Origin: Rufibacter sediminis
GTDB lineage: Bacteria; Bacteroidota; Bacteroidia; Cytophagales; Hymenobacteraceae
NCBI RefSeq assembly: GCF_014269285.1
Contig: NZ_JACOAF010000017.1
Coordinates: forward strand, 1 to 64,000
DNA: 64,000 nt
Direction of reading: 5' to 3'
Shown here: positions 9,124 to 17,340 of the stretch, one piece after another
How positions within the stretch are numbered: the stretch's first letter is position 1
Layout: each line of letters begins with the position of its first letter
Made by a program: the position numbers and the translations under genes
The notes under the pieces: generated by a model
Told to the model about the DNA's origin: nothing
Seen by the model: the letters and a program-made list of their open reading frames with translations, nothing else
Database searches by the model: none

Positions 9124-10047
9124 ATGTTACTCCCTATTAAACGATATATCATTGCCCTTTGCGCGGTGAGCAGCTTGTTTGCCTTCAGCGGTTGCGAGGA
9201 CGACGACGAGGCGCCCGCAGTAGATTTCAGCCCCACTACCCCGGTGGCGAAGATGCTGGTGGACAATACCTCGCTCATTAGCCGGGTGTTCTCAGACACC
9301 ACGTTCCAGGTGCACCCCGGCGTGGAAGAAACCGACATCCATTACCTGAGCATGGAAGGCTACACCATGCACGCCTTCGTGCTCAAAGTTGACCTGAAGC
9401 AGCCCGGCCTGTCGCTGTACCCGGCCACGCCTTTTGGCGGCACCGGTTTTGCCATGCAGACCATCCCAGACATGCTTAAGTACATTGACAAGCCGGGGCA
9501 GCGCGTGATGGCCGCCGTGAACTCAGACTTCTTCAACACCAGCACCGGGGAGCCCCGCAGCTTGGTCTACCTCAACGGCAAAGCCGTGAAAACCGCCATT
9601 CAGGCCGGTGGCCGCGGGTACTTTGGGGTAGACAAGCAGGGCAACCCCTTCATTGGCGATGCCAACGACTACGAGCAGCGCAAAGACAACATCCAGCACG
9701 CTCTGGGCGGGTACCACCGCCTCATCAGAGACAATCAGCGCGTGAGCCAGACCGATGTGTCCATTGAACCCAGAACCGCCGTGGGCATCACCCAGGACAA
9801 GGTGGTGTACTTTGTGGTGGTAGACGGCCGCCGGTTCGACTATTCCAACGGCATCACGCTGGAGAAACTGGCCACGTTCTTAAGCGCTCTGGGTGCGCGC
9901 GAGGCCCTCAACCTGGACGGCGGCGGCTCTTCCACCTTCATGATCAAGCACCCGCTGGCCGATGTGTGGCACATGCGCAACTGGTCTTCAGACCGCTTGC
10001 CGCGCGCCGTAGCCAACGGGTGGGCGGTGGTGGCCAACGTGCCGTAA
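9124..10047 (+). CDS. Phosphodiester glycosidase family lipoprotein (NAGPA domain)
   Basis: Exported lipoprotein (FAFSGC lipobox) with a NAGPA/DUF2233 fold over about residues 60-305. Signature blocks are AVNSDFFNTSTGEPRSLVYLNG, YFGVDKQGNPFIG and NLDGGGSSTFMI. The family includes the mammalian uncovering enzyme, which removes alpha-GlcNAc from a phosphodiester, and bacterial relatives acting on exopolysaccharide or wall polymers. Its place right after SusC/SusD suggests that it acts on the imported ligand, perhaps a sugar-phosphodiester polymer; that is inference. A run of acidic residues follows the lipobox (CEDDDEAP), which may promote surface export. Confidence 0.88.
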   Translation: MLLPIKRYIIALCAVSSLFAFSGCEDDDEAPAVDFSPTTPVAKMLVDNTSLISRVFSDTTFQVHPGVEETDIHYLSMEGYTMHAFVLKVDLKQPGLSLYPATPFGGTGFAMQTIPDMLKYIDKPGQRVMAAVNSDFFNTSTGEPRSLVYLNGKAVKTAIQAGGRGYFGVDKQGNPFIGDANDYEQRKDNIQHALGGYHRLIRDNQRVSQTDVSIEPRTAVGITQDKVVYFVVVDGRRFDYSNGITLEKLATFLSALGAREALNLDGGGSSTFMIKHPLADVWHMRNWSSDRLPRAVANGWAVVANVP

Positions 10048-10084
10048 CGGTTTCTCCGCTGGGCAGAAACAGCAGAAGCAGCGT

Positions 10085-10128
10085 GTCCGTTTAGGGGCCG
10101 TTTTTCCCAAAAGAGCCCCTAAACAGAC
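10085..10128. repeat. Palindrome family copy 4
   Basis: GTCCGTTTAGGGGC pairs with GCCCCTAAACAGAC. It lies 37 nt after the glycosidase stop. Confidence 0.85.
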
Positions 10129-10194
10129 GGGCGGGTGCTACGGCACAGGCCGTGGTGCTTTCTTTCTCCTTTCATTTTTCCAACTGATAACCTT

Positions 10195-11523
10195 ATGTTC
10201 CAAAAGATAAATAAGTACCTGTTTTTCCTGATGGCGGTCCTGTGCTTGGCTGCCTGCCAAGAAGACGATGACGCCGCCGGTGTTTCCACAGAACCGGCGT
10301 TGGTGTCCATCAATCCCGCCAGCGGCACGCCTTCCAGTATTGTCACCATTCTGGGTCGCAACTTCGGCCCGGTGCGGGAGAATAACGTGGTCAAGTTCAA
10401 CGGACAGACTGCCGTGGTCATTGAGGCCTCTGAGGGCCAACTACAGGTGGTGGTGCCCGAGAACGGCAGCTCCGGCAATGTGACCGTGACCGTGAACAAC
10501 CGCGAACTGCAAGGCCCCACTTTCACCTACGCCGAGGCCCCCGAGGAATTCCTGGTGAGCACCTTTGCCGGCGAGGGAATCATTGGGTTGAAGGACGGAA
10601 CCCCGGATGTGGCCCAGTTCCGCAACCCCGAGGGTGTGGCGTTTGATGCCCAGGGCAACCTCATCGTGACGGACCGCGGCAACAACGCCCTCAGAATTGT
10701 GACCCCGGCTGGTTTGGTGAGTACGTTGGTAGGCTTCGGAGGCACCGCCGGTAACGTAGACGGACCCGTGGCCACGGCCAAATTGAATTACCCCTGGAAA
10801 TCGGCGGTAGACGCGCAGGGCAACATTTACATCGCCGAGCGGGACAATCACAAAATCAGGAAGATCACGCCTGCCGGAGTGGTGAGCACCGTGGCTGGAA
10901 CCGGAGCTTCCGGCTTCGCCGATGGCCCAGCCGCCACCGCCCAATTCAACCAGCCCCTTGACGTGGCCGTGGACCAGGCGGGCAACCTCTACGTAGCCGA
11001 TAACCTGAACCACCGCATTAGAAAGATCACGCCAGACGGAACAGTGTCTACCATTGCCGGGAATGGGACCGCCGGCTTCGCCGATGGCGATGCTTCGGTG
11101 TCTAAAGTAAACAACCCGTCGGGCGTGGAGGTAGACAAAGACGGCAACGTGCTGGTGGCTGACCGCCAGAACCACCGCATCCGGAAAATCACGCCGCAGG
11201 GCGTGGCCAGCACCATTGCCGGTGAAGGGAGCCTGGGCTCCGTAGACGGTGATGCCGCAGCCGCCAAGTTCAACCAGCCCTACGGCGTTACCGTGGGCCA
11301 AGACGGTACTATGTACGTGGCCGACCTGAACAACCACCGCATCAGAAAAATCACGGCGGCGGGCAAAGTGACCACCATGGCGGGCACCACCTCGGGCTAC
11401 GCAGACGGCCCCGGCGCCAGCGCCCGCTTCAGCCAACCCACCGATGTGGCGGTAGACAAAGACGGCAACGTGTATGTAGCCGATGTGCAGAACCACCGCG
11501 TGCGCGTCATCAGAAAACTCTAA
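10195..11523 (+). CDS. IPT/TIG and NHL-repeat lipoprotein (six-bladed propeller)
   Basis: Exported lipoprotein (LAAC lipobox, then the acidic QEDDD). An IPT/TIG immunoglobulin-like domain covers about residues 35-115 (INPASGTPSSIVTILGRNFGP). Six NHL repeats follow, each ending in forms of NLYVADNLNHRIRKITPDG, enough for one six-bladed beta-propeller. Such proteins bind glycans or proteins at the surface and are common beside SusCD pairs as surface glycan-binding proteins. I place the start at 10195 (MFQKINKYLFF), which gives a clean signal peptide; the upstream Met at 10135 would add a non-conserved leader. No catalytic residues are evident. Confidence 0.88.
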   Translation: MFQKINKYLFFLMAVLCLAACQEDDDAAGVSTEPALVSINPASGTPSSIVTILGRNFGPVRENNVVKFNGQTAVVIEASEGQLQVVVPENGSSGNVTVTVNNRELQGPTFTYAEAPEEFLVSTFAGEGIIGLKDGTPDVAQFRNPEGVAFDAQGNLIVTDRGNNALRIVTPAGLVSTLVGFGGTAGNVDGPVATAKLNYPWKSAVDAQGNIYIAERDNHKIRKITPAGVVSTVAGTGASGFADGPAATAQFNQPLDVAVDQAGNLYVADNLNHRIRKITPDGTVSTIAGNGTAGFADGDASVSKVNNPSGVEVDKDGNVLVADRQNHRIRKITPQGVASTIAGEGSLGSVDGDAAAAKFNQPYGVTVGQDGTMYVADLNNHRIRKITAAGKVTTMAGTTSGYADGPGASARFSQPTDVAVDKDGNVYVADVQNHRVRVIRKL

Positions 11524-11538
11524 GATCAAGACCTTTTT

Positions 11539-11580
11539 CCCGTTTAGGGGCTGTTTTTCCAAAAACGGCTCCTAAACGGG
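11539..11580. repeat. Palindrome family copy 5
   Basis: CCCGTTTAGGGGCTG pairs with CGGCTCCTAAACGGG around a T/A-rich centre. It lies 15 nt after the NHL gene stop. Confidence 0.88.
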
Positions 11581-11598
11581 AAGAAGCCTTTTAAGAAC

Positions 11599-11662
11599 CA
11601 AGAACTTCCTTCCTTCCGGGAAAGGAAGGAAGGAAGGAAGGAAGGAAGTAAGGAAGTTCTTG
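11599..11662 (+). repeat. GGAA tetranucleotide microsatellite inside a hairpin
   Basis: Six uninterrupted GGAA units at 11624-11647 lie between the inverted arms CCAAGAACTTCC (from 11599) and GGAAGTTCTTGG (to 11662). It is about 90 nt upstream of the isomerase ATG. Tetranucleotide tracts of this length can change copy number by slippage. Confidence 0.8.
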
Positions 11663-11748
11663 GGAGGAAGAGAAGCCTTGCGTAACATCTTGCTAGTGAA
11701 TAGGTAGCGTTTCCTTCTCCAGTTGTTTTTCCGGAACCCTTTACCTGA

Positions 11749-12714
11749 ATGACCATGAAAGTATCCTCTGAAGTAACCGGCTTCCTCTTGGGTGCCTGCC
11801 TGCTGGTATGGGCTTGCGCCACCAAGCCTCCGCAGCAGAAAGCGGCCCAACCGCGGAAGGTGGGCTATTCCATCGCCCTCAAGAACATCACGCCAGAGAA
11901 CATGGCCTACGCCAAATCTGTGGGGGTAGACTACATTGAAACCTCGTTCCAGGCCTTCATTGATGACAAGCGCCAGTTCAAGCTTTCGGAGGCCGAGATC
12001 CGAAAAGCCGTGGCCGAGGCCAAGCAGGCCGCCGACAAAGCCGGGATCAAGATCTGGTCCATCCACATGCCGTACAGCAAAACCATTGACATTTCGCTGG
12101 CCAATGAGCAGGAACGGCAAGCGGTGGTGGCGCTGCACCAGCAGGTGCTGACCTACGCGAAAGCGTTGCAGCCCCAAGTCATTCTGTTCCACCCCAGCTA
12201 TTATCTGGGCCTTAACGAGCGCGAAACCCGCAAGGCCCAGATGATCAAGTCCAGCGGAGAACTGTTGCCGGCGGTGCAGGAACTAAACGCCACCATGGTC
12301 ATTGAAAACATGCTGGGTCCCGAATTGCTCGCCGATGCCAACCGCGAGCGGCCTTTGTGCCGGTCGGTGGAGGAGACGCTGGAGATCATGGGCCGCCTGC
12401 CCAAAAACATTTACGCGGCCGTGGACATGAACCACATCAAGCACCCGGAGCGGCTCATCAGGGCGCTGGGCAAACGGCTGAAATCCATTCACGTAGCCGA
12501 TGGGCACGGGGAGAAGGAGAACCATTTTCTTCCTTGCTCCGGCCAGGGCGGCAACGACTGGCCCGAGATTCTGGCGGCGCTGGACGAGGTGAATTACCAG
12601 GGTCCGTTCCTGTTTGAGAGCGCCTATAAAGACGTGAAAGAGCTGAAGGAGTGTTACCTGTCGTTGCATTCGGCGTACGTGGCGCAGAAGAAAATCGCGA
12701 AATCCAATCCCTAA
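11749..12714 (+). CDS. Sugar phosphate isomerase/epimerase-like TIM-barrel lipoprotein
   Basis: AP-endonuclease-2/xylose-isomerase-like TIM barrel with a lipoprotein signal (LVWAC). Likely metal-ligand blocks are VDYIETSF, VIENMLGPE, VDMNHIKHPERL, SIHVADGHGEKENHF and the terminal PFLFE. The family interconverts sugars or processes keto-sugars and cyclitols; an exported form in a SusCD locus probably acts periplasmically on a released sugar. Flanked on both sides by palindrome copies and preceded by the GGAA tract. The fold is sure; the reaction is not. Confidence 0.86.
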   Translation: MTMKVSSEVTGFLLGACLLVWACATKPPQQKAAQPRKVGYSIALKNITPENMAYAKSVGVDYIETSFQAFIDDKRQFKLSEAEIRKAVAEAKQAADKAGIKIWSIHMPYSKTIDISLANEQERQAVVALHQQVLTYAKALQPQVILFHPSYYLGLNERETRKAQMIKSSGELLPAVQELNATMVIENMLGPELLADANRERPLCRSVEETLEIMGRLPKNIYAAVDMNHIKHPERLIRALGKRLKSIHVADGHGEKENHFLPCSGQGGNDWPEILAALDEVNYQGPFLFESAYKDVKELKECYLSLHSAYVAQKKIAKSNP

Positions 12715-12730
12715 TCCTACCGGGGTACAT

Positions 12731-12770
12731 GCGTTTAGGGGCTATTTTCAGAAAAACGGCCCCTAAACGC
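12731..12770. repeat. Palindrome family copy 6
   Basis: GCGTTTAGGGGC pairs with GCCCCTAAACGC exactly. It lies 16 nt after the isomerase stop. Confidence 0.88.
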
Positions 12771-12801
12771 GCCTCTTTTCATTTGTTTATATTCCTCCGA
12801 A

Positions 12802-14073
12802 ATGATAAAACCTTTTCTCTCTCTTAGCCCTAAACCCTTACTGGCGGGCGGCTTGGCAATTCTTTCGCTGTTGAGCGCCTGCTCTCCCAAAGCACCGGCC
12901 ACGGCTTCGGCCACGGGCCAGACCGCCACCCAAACCCTGTTGCAGCAGAAGATTTACCCGCTGCTGGTCACGTTGCAGGAAAGTCCGTACCAAGCCGAAC
13001 TCCAGAAAAGCGAAACCCTTCGGCAGTTGGCCTCTCAGCGCGCCCAGCGGGTGAAGCAGGCCGTGCAAACCTGTTCCGATGTGCCTTGTCTGGCTTCCTC
13101 GGTGCAGTGGAGCGCTGCCGAGGTGCAGCAGGTGGGCAATGAGCTGGTGCGCCTGTTCCAAAGCAGCAAGCGGTTCCAAAACGTGGTTCAGCCCCTGAAA
13201 GCCAGCGGGAAATACGAGCTGTACGCTCCCCAACCCGATACCGCTTTCCTGCGCAGCGCCTGGCAGAACTCGGCGCAAGCCATGAACCACGCCACTGATG
13301 TCTATTTCAAAGGCAAGAAACCGCGCTACCCCAAAATTGACGCCATCAGCTTTGAGCTCACCGATCCCGCCTTTCATCGGCAGGTGCGGCAAGCGCTGGA
13401 GAAAGCCGTCAATACCTCCGGAGACCAACTGTTCTTCCAGATTCCGCTACAGGTTTCGCTGGAGGCTTTGGCTATCAACGGCAGGGACGAGGCGGTACGC
13501 TATGAGCCGCTGCACCAGGGCCTGAACGCCGGACCTTTCCAGCAGGCGAAATCCACCGACTGGAAGAACTTCAAGTACAGCCTGATTCTGGTGCCGGGCT
13601 TCGGGCCCGAGGAAGAGGGTATTGTGCTGCACGACAAAGCCAAAAGCCGCTGCCGCATGGCGCTGGAGCGGTACCAGAAAGGCCTGGCACCGTTCATCGT
13701 GGTCTCGGGCGGTAACGTGCACCCCAACAAAACGCCGTACAACGAGGCCGTGGAAATGAAAAAGTATATGGTAGACAGCCTGGGCGTAGCCGAGCAGGTG
13801 GTCATCATTGAGCCGCACGCCCGCCACACCACCACCAACCTGCGCAACACCAACCGCCTACTCTACACGCTGCAACTACCCCTTGACAGACCCATCTTGA
13901 TTGTCACCGATGAAAGCCAGAGCAGCTACATTATGCGTTTCGAGAAGAAGGCCAAAGAGGAACTGGGCTACGCGCCGTTCCAGAAGCTGAAGAAACTCTC
14001 TGACGTGGAGACGGAATATTACTCCGTGTCCGCCTCGCGCCAGGTAGACCCGCTGGACCATTTAGACCCGTAA
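12802..14073 (+). CDS. YdcF/ElyC/SanA-type (DUF218) lipoprotein
   Basis: Lipoprotein (LLSAC lipobox) whose C-terminal half, about residues 250-400, is a DUF218 domain: SLILVPGFGPEEEG, PFIVVSGGNVHPNKTPYNEA, VIIEPHARHTTTNLRNT and ILIVTDESQSSYI. The N-terminal 240 residues are helical and family-specific, with a Cys pair (CSDVPC). DUF218 proteins such as SanA and ElyC affect envelope polysaccharide and peptidoglycan metabolism through an unsettled mechanism. Its presence in a run with NAGPA and SGNH proteins fits a role in surface or wall glycan handling, by inference. Confidence 0.85.
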   Translation: MIKPFLSLSPKPLLAGGLAILSLLSACSPKAPATASATGQTATQTLLQQKIYPLLVTLQESPYQAELQKSETLRQLASQRAQRVKQAVQTCSDVPCLASSVQWSAAEVQQVGNELVRLFQSSKRFQNVVQPLKASGKYELYAPQPDTAFLRSAWQNSAQAMNHATDVYFKGKKPRYPKIDAISFELTDPAFHRQVRQALEKAVNTSGDQLFFQIPLQVSLEALAINGRDEAVRYEPLHQGLNAGPFQQAKSTDWKNFKYSLILVPGFGPEEEGIVLHDKAKSRCRMALERYQKGLAPFIVVSGGNVHPNKTPYNEAVEMKKYMVDSLGVAEQVVIIEPHARHTTTNLRNTNRLLYTLQLPLDRPILIVTDESQSSYIMRFEKKAKEELGYAPFQKLKKLSDVETEYYSVSASRQVDPLDHLDP

Positions 14074-14082
14074 TTCATTCTA

Positions 14083-14121
14083 CGTTTAGGGGCTCTTTTT
14101 TGAAAAACTGCCCCTAAACAG
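14083..14121. repeat. Palindrome family copy 7
   Basis: CGTTTAGGGGC pairs with GCCCCTAAACAG. It lies 9 nt after the DUF218 stop. Confidence 0.85.
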
Positions 14122-14168
14122 AATTCTGATAGTCAACCACGAAGGCGATTGCTTTCTTTGAGTTAATC

Positions 14169-14209
14169 CTGTTTAGCGGCTCCTTTTCTGAAATCGGCCT
14201 TAAAACCAG
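14169..14209. repeat. Palindrome family copy 8 (degenerate)
   Basis: CTGTTTAGCGGCTCC pairs imperfectly with GGCCTTAAAACCAG. A second copy in the same gap, 47 nt beyond copy 7. Confidence 0.7.
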
Positions 14210-14258
14210 ATGGACTAGGGAAGGAAAGTACAGGTCAGTCCTCTACTATGTAGTACAC

Positions 14259-14537
14259 GCATTCCGTCCCCCTTGGAAGGGGGTAGGGGGATGATTTATT
14301 TGCTGATTCATCTTTTCCGAGATTCTCACTATGGTGCGGAAGTTACTTCCGTGACTAACGGGATAAATAGAAGAAAGGCACGGAAGTAACTTCCGCGCCA
14401 TAGTGTATGGGGCAAGCAAAGAAAGTTTTCGCAACAAAGCAAAGGGCAACCAAAAGGGATTGCCCCTACCATCTTGAACGTCAAATTCAGCACGAGTAAT
14501 CATCCCCCTACCCCCTTCGAAGGGGGACGGAATGCGC
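14259..14537. mobile_element. MITE-like element with 38-nt terminal inverted repeats
   Basis: Left end GCATTCCGTCCCCCTTGG... (14259-14297) and right end ...CGAAGGGGGACGGAATGC (14498-14537) are inverted copies with about one mismatch. Internally CTATGGTGCGGAAGTTACTT (near 14329) and its inverse (near 14383) form a second nested pair. No coding capacity. It abuts the SGNH gene; an ATG at 14532 within the right end is not the real start. Confidence 0.75.
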
Positions 14538-14570
14538 GGAAATCAAATTATCAACCCATATTCTATCATC

Positions 14571-15677
14571 ATGATGCTTCGTTTCAGCTATTTGTTTTTG
14601 ATGTTCATGGCCTGTGTGTTGCTGGGCAGACCAGACGCGGTGGCGCAGGACAGCACCGGGGTCAAGTACACGTACGTGAACGCCCGTGACTTGAGCGTAC
14701 TGGGCCAATCGGCTACCGTGCGCGACTCTGGGTTCCACCGCATAGACGCGGCGGAGCGGCCCAAACTGCCCAACGCGGTGGCGAGGCTGGCGACCAACTC
14801 GGCGGGCATCAGTGTCTCGTTCCAGACCAATTCCAAATCCATTAAGCTGAGGTGGCGGCTGGCCAAGTACAACACGCTCTGGAACATGACGCCCGCGGCG
14901 GTGAACGGTCTGGACCTGTACGCCTGGAACGGCAAAGAATGGCAATACGCGGCCACGGCCCGCCCCGCCAAAGAACAGAACGATGTGCTGGTGCTCAGCA
15001 ACCTGGATGGTCAGCTGCGGCACTACCGCGTGCACCTGCCCCTGTACGCCGCCGCCGAGGAAGTATACGTGGGCGTAGAGGCTGGATCAACCCTCCAGAA
15101 AGCCGATGCCCGGTTCCTGCCCACCCAAAAGGTAGTGATTTACGGGTCCAGCATTACGCAGGGGGCCTCGGCCAGCCGCCCCGGTATGGCGTATCCGGCC
15201 ATCCTGAGCCGGCAGCTGAACCTGGATATCTACAACCTGGGCTTCAGTGGCAGCGGCAAAATGGAGATGGCCTTGGCCGAGGTGCTGGGCCAGATGGACG
15301 CCGATGTATACGTGCTGGACTGCGTGTCCAACCCCTCGCCGGAGCAGATCAGAGAGCGGGCGGTGCCGTTCATCAAGCGCCTGCGCGAGCTCAAACCCCA
15401 CACGCCCATTCTCATGGTGGAAAGCTTTTTCAGGGAGAGCACGCCCTGGGACCAGGAAAAAAAGAAGTTCGATAACGGCCAGAACGAGGAATTCAGGAAA
15501 GCCTACGAGCAGCTCAAGCAGGAGAAATACAAAAACCTGCACTACCTGTCCGCCAAAGACCTCCCGACCTATGACCACGAAGGCACCATTGATGGCAGCC
15601 ACCTCTCAGACCTGGGATTCACGCGCGTAGCCCCGTTTGTGGGCAAGAAGCTGAAGAAGATTCTGCCAAAAAAGTAA
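14571..15677 (+). CDS. SGNH/GDSL-family hydrolase (secreted)
   Basis: Secreted esterase-type hydrolase of about 368 residues with signal peptide MMLRFSYLFLMFMACVLLG. An N-terminal beta-rich accessory domain precedes the SGNH domain at about residue 185: block I GSSITQGAS (Ser nucleophile), YNLGFSGSGKMEM (Gly block), DCVSNPSPEQ (Asn block) and DGSHLSDLGF (Asp/His). Relatives deacetylate glycans or cleave acyl esters. I start at 14571 because the ATG at 14532 lies in the neighbouring inverted repeat. It ends the run of exported proteins that began with SusC. Confidence 0.88.
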   Translation: MMLRFSYLFLMFMACVLLGRPDAVAQDSTGVKYTYVNARDLSVLGQSATVRDSGFHRIDAAERPKLPNAVARLATNSAGISVSFQTNSKSIKLRWRLAKYNTLWNMTPAAVNGLDLYAWNGKEWQYAATARPAKEQNDVLVLSNLDGQLRHYRVHLPLYAAAEEVYVGVEAGSTLQKADARFLPTQKVVIYGSSITQGASASRPGMAYPAILSRQLNLDIYNLGFSGSGKMEMALAEVLGQMDADVYVLDCVSNPSPEQIRERAVPFIKRLRELKPHTPILMVESFFRESTPWDQEKKKFDNGQNEEFRKAYEQLKQEKYKNLHYLSAKDLPTYDHEGTIDGSHLSDLGFTRVAPFVGKKLKKILPKK

Positions 15678-15700
15678 ACCTTCCAGCTAGAGTTAGAAAA

Positions 15701-15742
15701 TCCGTTTAGGGGCTGTTTTCGGAAAAACGGCCCCCAAACGGA
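15701..15742 (+). terminator. Palindrome family copy 9 with T-tract (terminator-like)
   Basis: TCCGTTTAGGGGCTG pairs with CGGCCCCCAAACGGA, then TTTTTTTG. This copy has the U-run needed for intrinsic termination, 23 nt after the SGNH stop. Confidence 0.75.
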
Positions 15743-15746
15743 TTTT

Positions 15747-15780
15747 TTTGTGCAGATGAGCGATGGGTTTTCTACCTTGT
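15747..15780 (+). promoter_or_regulatory. Bacteroidota-type promoter for the WYL gene
   Basis: TTTG at 15747-15750 and TACCTTGT at 15773-15780, 22-nt spacer. The same TACCTTGTCC box occurs at 1421. The start codon follows at 15827. Confidence 0.45.
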
Positions 15781-15826
15781 CCTTCCTAAAATCAGGCGGC
15801 AGTCCTGCCCTAAAATTCCCACGCGT

Positions 15827-16516
15827 ATGAACCGAGTAGACCGGCTTTTCGGTATCCTGACCTTGCTGCAGTCCAAGAAGTATGTGACCGCGGAAAAGAT
15901 CGCTGAGGCCTTTGCCATTAGTGTGCGCACCGTGTACCGCGACGTGAAGGCGCTGGGCGAGCAGGGTGTGCCGGTGGGTTTCGAGCCGCACAAAGGCTAT
16001 TTTGTGGTGCAGGGTTATTTTCTTCCGCCCGTCTCGTTCACGTCTGAGGAGGCCAACGCGCTGCTGCTCATGGAGGCCATGGTCTTCGGGTTCACCGATA
16101 AATCCATCCACACGCACTACGCCTCGGCGCTGAGCAAGGTGAAAGCCGTGTTGCGCACCACCCAGAAAGAAAAGCTCGATTTCCTGAACAACCACATCAA
16201 GCTGCAGATGCCGGCTTGCTTCAACAATGATTACGAGTACCTGGCGCTCATTCAGGAGGCCATCATCAATACCTCCATTCTGGAGATCGGGTACAAAAAC
16301 AAGAACGAGGAGGTGAGCAAGCGCCAGCTGGAGCCCATCGGGTTGATCTTCTACGCCTTCAGCTGGCACCTCATCGGCTGGTGCCATCACCGCCAGGACT
16401 ACCGCGATTTCAAGGTCTCCCGCATCCTCACCATCAAAAACACCGGCCTGCCGTTCCTCAAGACAGATCACATGGCCATCAATGACTACATGCAGCACTT
16501 GCCCGTACCATATTAA
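15827..16516 (+). CDS. WYL-domain transcriptional regulator (YafY type)
   Basis: DNA-binding regulator of 229 residues. The N-terminal winged helix is RVDRLFGILTLLQSKKYVTAEKIAEAFAISVRTVYRDVKAL; the WYL domain at about residues 135-210 contains RQLEPIGLIFYAFSWHLIGWCHHRQDYRDFKVSRI. WYL proteins sense ligands, often nucleic-acid or nucleotide species, and control stress or defence genes. Flanked by palindrome copies and lying between the exported-protein run and a DinB gene, so its target is not obvious from context. Confidence 0.9.
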   Translation: MNRVDRLFGILTLLQSKKYVTAEKIAEAFAISVRTVYRDVKALGEQGVPVGFEPHKGYFVVQGYFLPPVSFTSEEANALLLMEAMVFGFTDKSIHTHYASALSKVKAVLRTTQKEKLDFLNNHIKLQMPACFNNDYEYLALIQEAIINTSILEIGYKNKNEEVSKRQLEPIGLIFYAFSWHLIGWCHHRQDYRDFKVSRILTIKNTGLPFLKTDHMAINDYMQHLPVPY

Positions 16517-16521
16517 GCGTT

Positions 16522-16561
16522 GTGTTTAGCGGCTCTTTTTCTAAAAACAGGCCCAAAACGG
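16522..16561. repeat. Palindrome family copy 10
   Basis: GTGTTTAGCGGCTC pairs imperfectly with AGGCCCAAAACG. It lies 5 nt after the WYL stop. Confidence 0.75.
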
Positions 16562-16668
16562 CTTCGGTAGAAAAATTCTAAAAAAACTTTCAGACCTGAA
16601 AAGTGCGCTGCCATAGGGTTGTCAGTGGGTGGGTATTTCTTTGTGATATCACTAAACCAAAAGAAACA

Positions 16669-17184
16669 ATGTCAGAAGTACAAACCTTGTCCGTGATTGA
16701 TGTGCTCCAGAAAGAGCTGGAAGCCGAAGGCCAGACCACCCGCAACATGCTGTCGCGCATCCCCGATGACAAATACGATTGGCAGCCGCACCCCAAAAGC
16801 ATGACCATTCGGGCGCTGGCTACCCACGTAGCCGAGCTGCCTTCCTGGATTGGCATGGTGATGAACACCCCGGAACTGGATTTCGCCACCGCTCCGTACA
16901 GCCCCAAAGTGATCAACAGTACCCAGGAACTGCTGGCGTATTTTGAGCAAACCCTGGCAGAAGGGAAAGCTGAGTTCGCCAAAGCCCAGGAAGAATCCCT
17001 GACGGAAGAGTGGACCCTCCGGAACGGCGAGATAGTGTATCTCTCCGGATCTAAGTATGACATGCTGCGTAACACCATGAGCCAGATCATCCACCACCGG
17101 GCGCAACTAGGCGTGTACCTGCGACTGCTCAACGTGCCCATACCGGGCAGCTACGGCCCCAGCGCCGATGATCAGGGGTTGTAA
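16669..17184 (+). CDS. DinB/YfiT-family protein
   Basis: Four-helix-bundle protein of 171 residues with the DinB metal-site pattern: LATHVAELPSW in helix 2 and IIHHRAQLGVYLRL in helix 4 provide the expected His ligands. Bacteroidota members of this size are usually thiol-dependent or uncharacterised metalloenzymes. The start at MSEVQTLSVIDVL (16669) is chosen over an upstream Met whose leader is not family-like. Probably independent of the neighbouring loci. Confidence 0.87.
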   Translation: MSEVQTLSVIDVLQKELEAEGQTTRNMLSRIPDDKYDWQPHPKSMTIRALATHVAELPSWIGMVMNTPELDFATAPYSPKVINSTQELLAYFEQTLAEGKAEFAKAQEESLTEEWTLRNGEIVYLSGSKYDMLRNTMSQIIHHRAQLGVYLRLLNVPIPGSYGPSADDQGL

Positions 17185-17206
17185 GTAAGCCCTTGACGGA
17201 AGTGTA

Positions 17207-17242
17207 GTTTGGGCCTGTTTTCTGAAAAAGAGTCCCAAAACG
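17207..17242. repeat. Palindrome family copy 11
   Basis: GTTTGGGCCTGTTTTC pairs with GAAAAAGAGTCCCAAAAC. It lies 22 nt after the DinB stop. Confidence 0.8.
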
Positions 17243-17282
17243 GATCTATTGCCACTGCCAAGTTCCTGAGTCGATATCCTCC

Positions 17283-17323
17283 AAAGCAAAGCGCCCGCTG
17301 AAACTCAGCGGGCGCTTTGCTTT
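17283..17323. terminator. Bidirectional intrinsic terminator
   Basis: A perfect 19-bp stem, AAAGCAAAGCGCCCGCTGA and its inverse, with an AAC loop and A/T tracts on both sides, placed between convergent genes. Confidence 0.9.
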
Positions 17324-17340
17324 AGGTAATTAACCAGCAG

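Noticed and set aside
10441-11562. 373-residue minus-strand open frame opposite the NHL gene
   Set aside because: It mirrors the repeats of the NHL gene and has no signal or domain of its own; such shadows are expected opposite high-GC genes.
11624-11647. GGAA tract as a low-complexity coding repeat
   Set aside because: No start or stop context gives a credible reading frame through it; it is intergenic.
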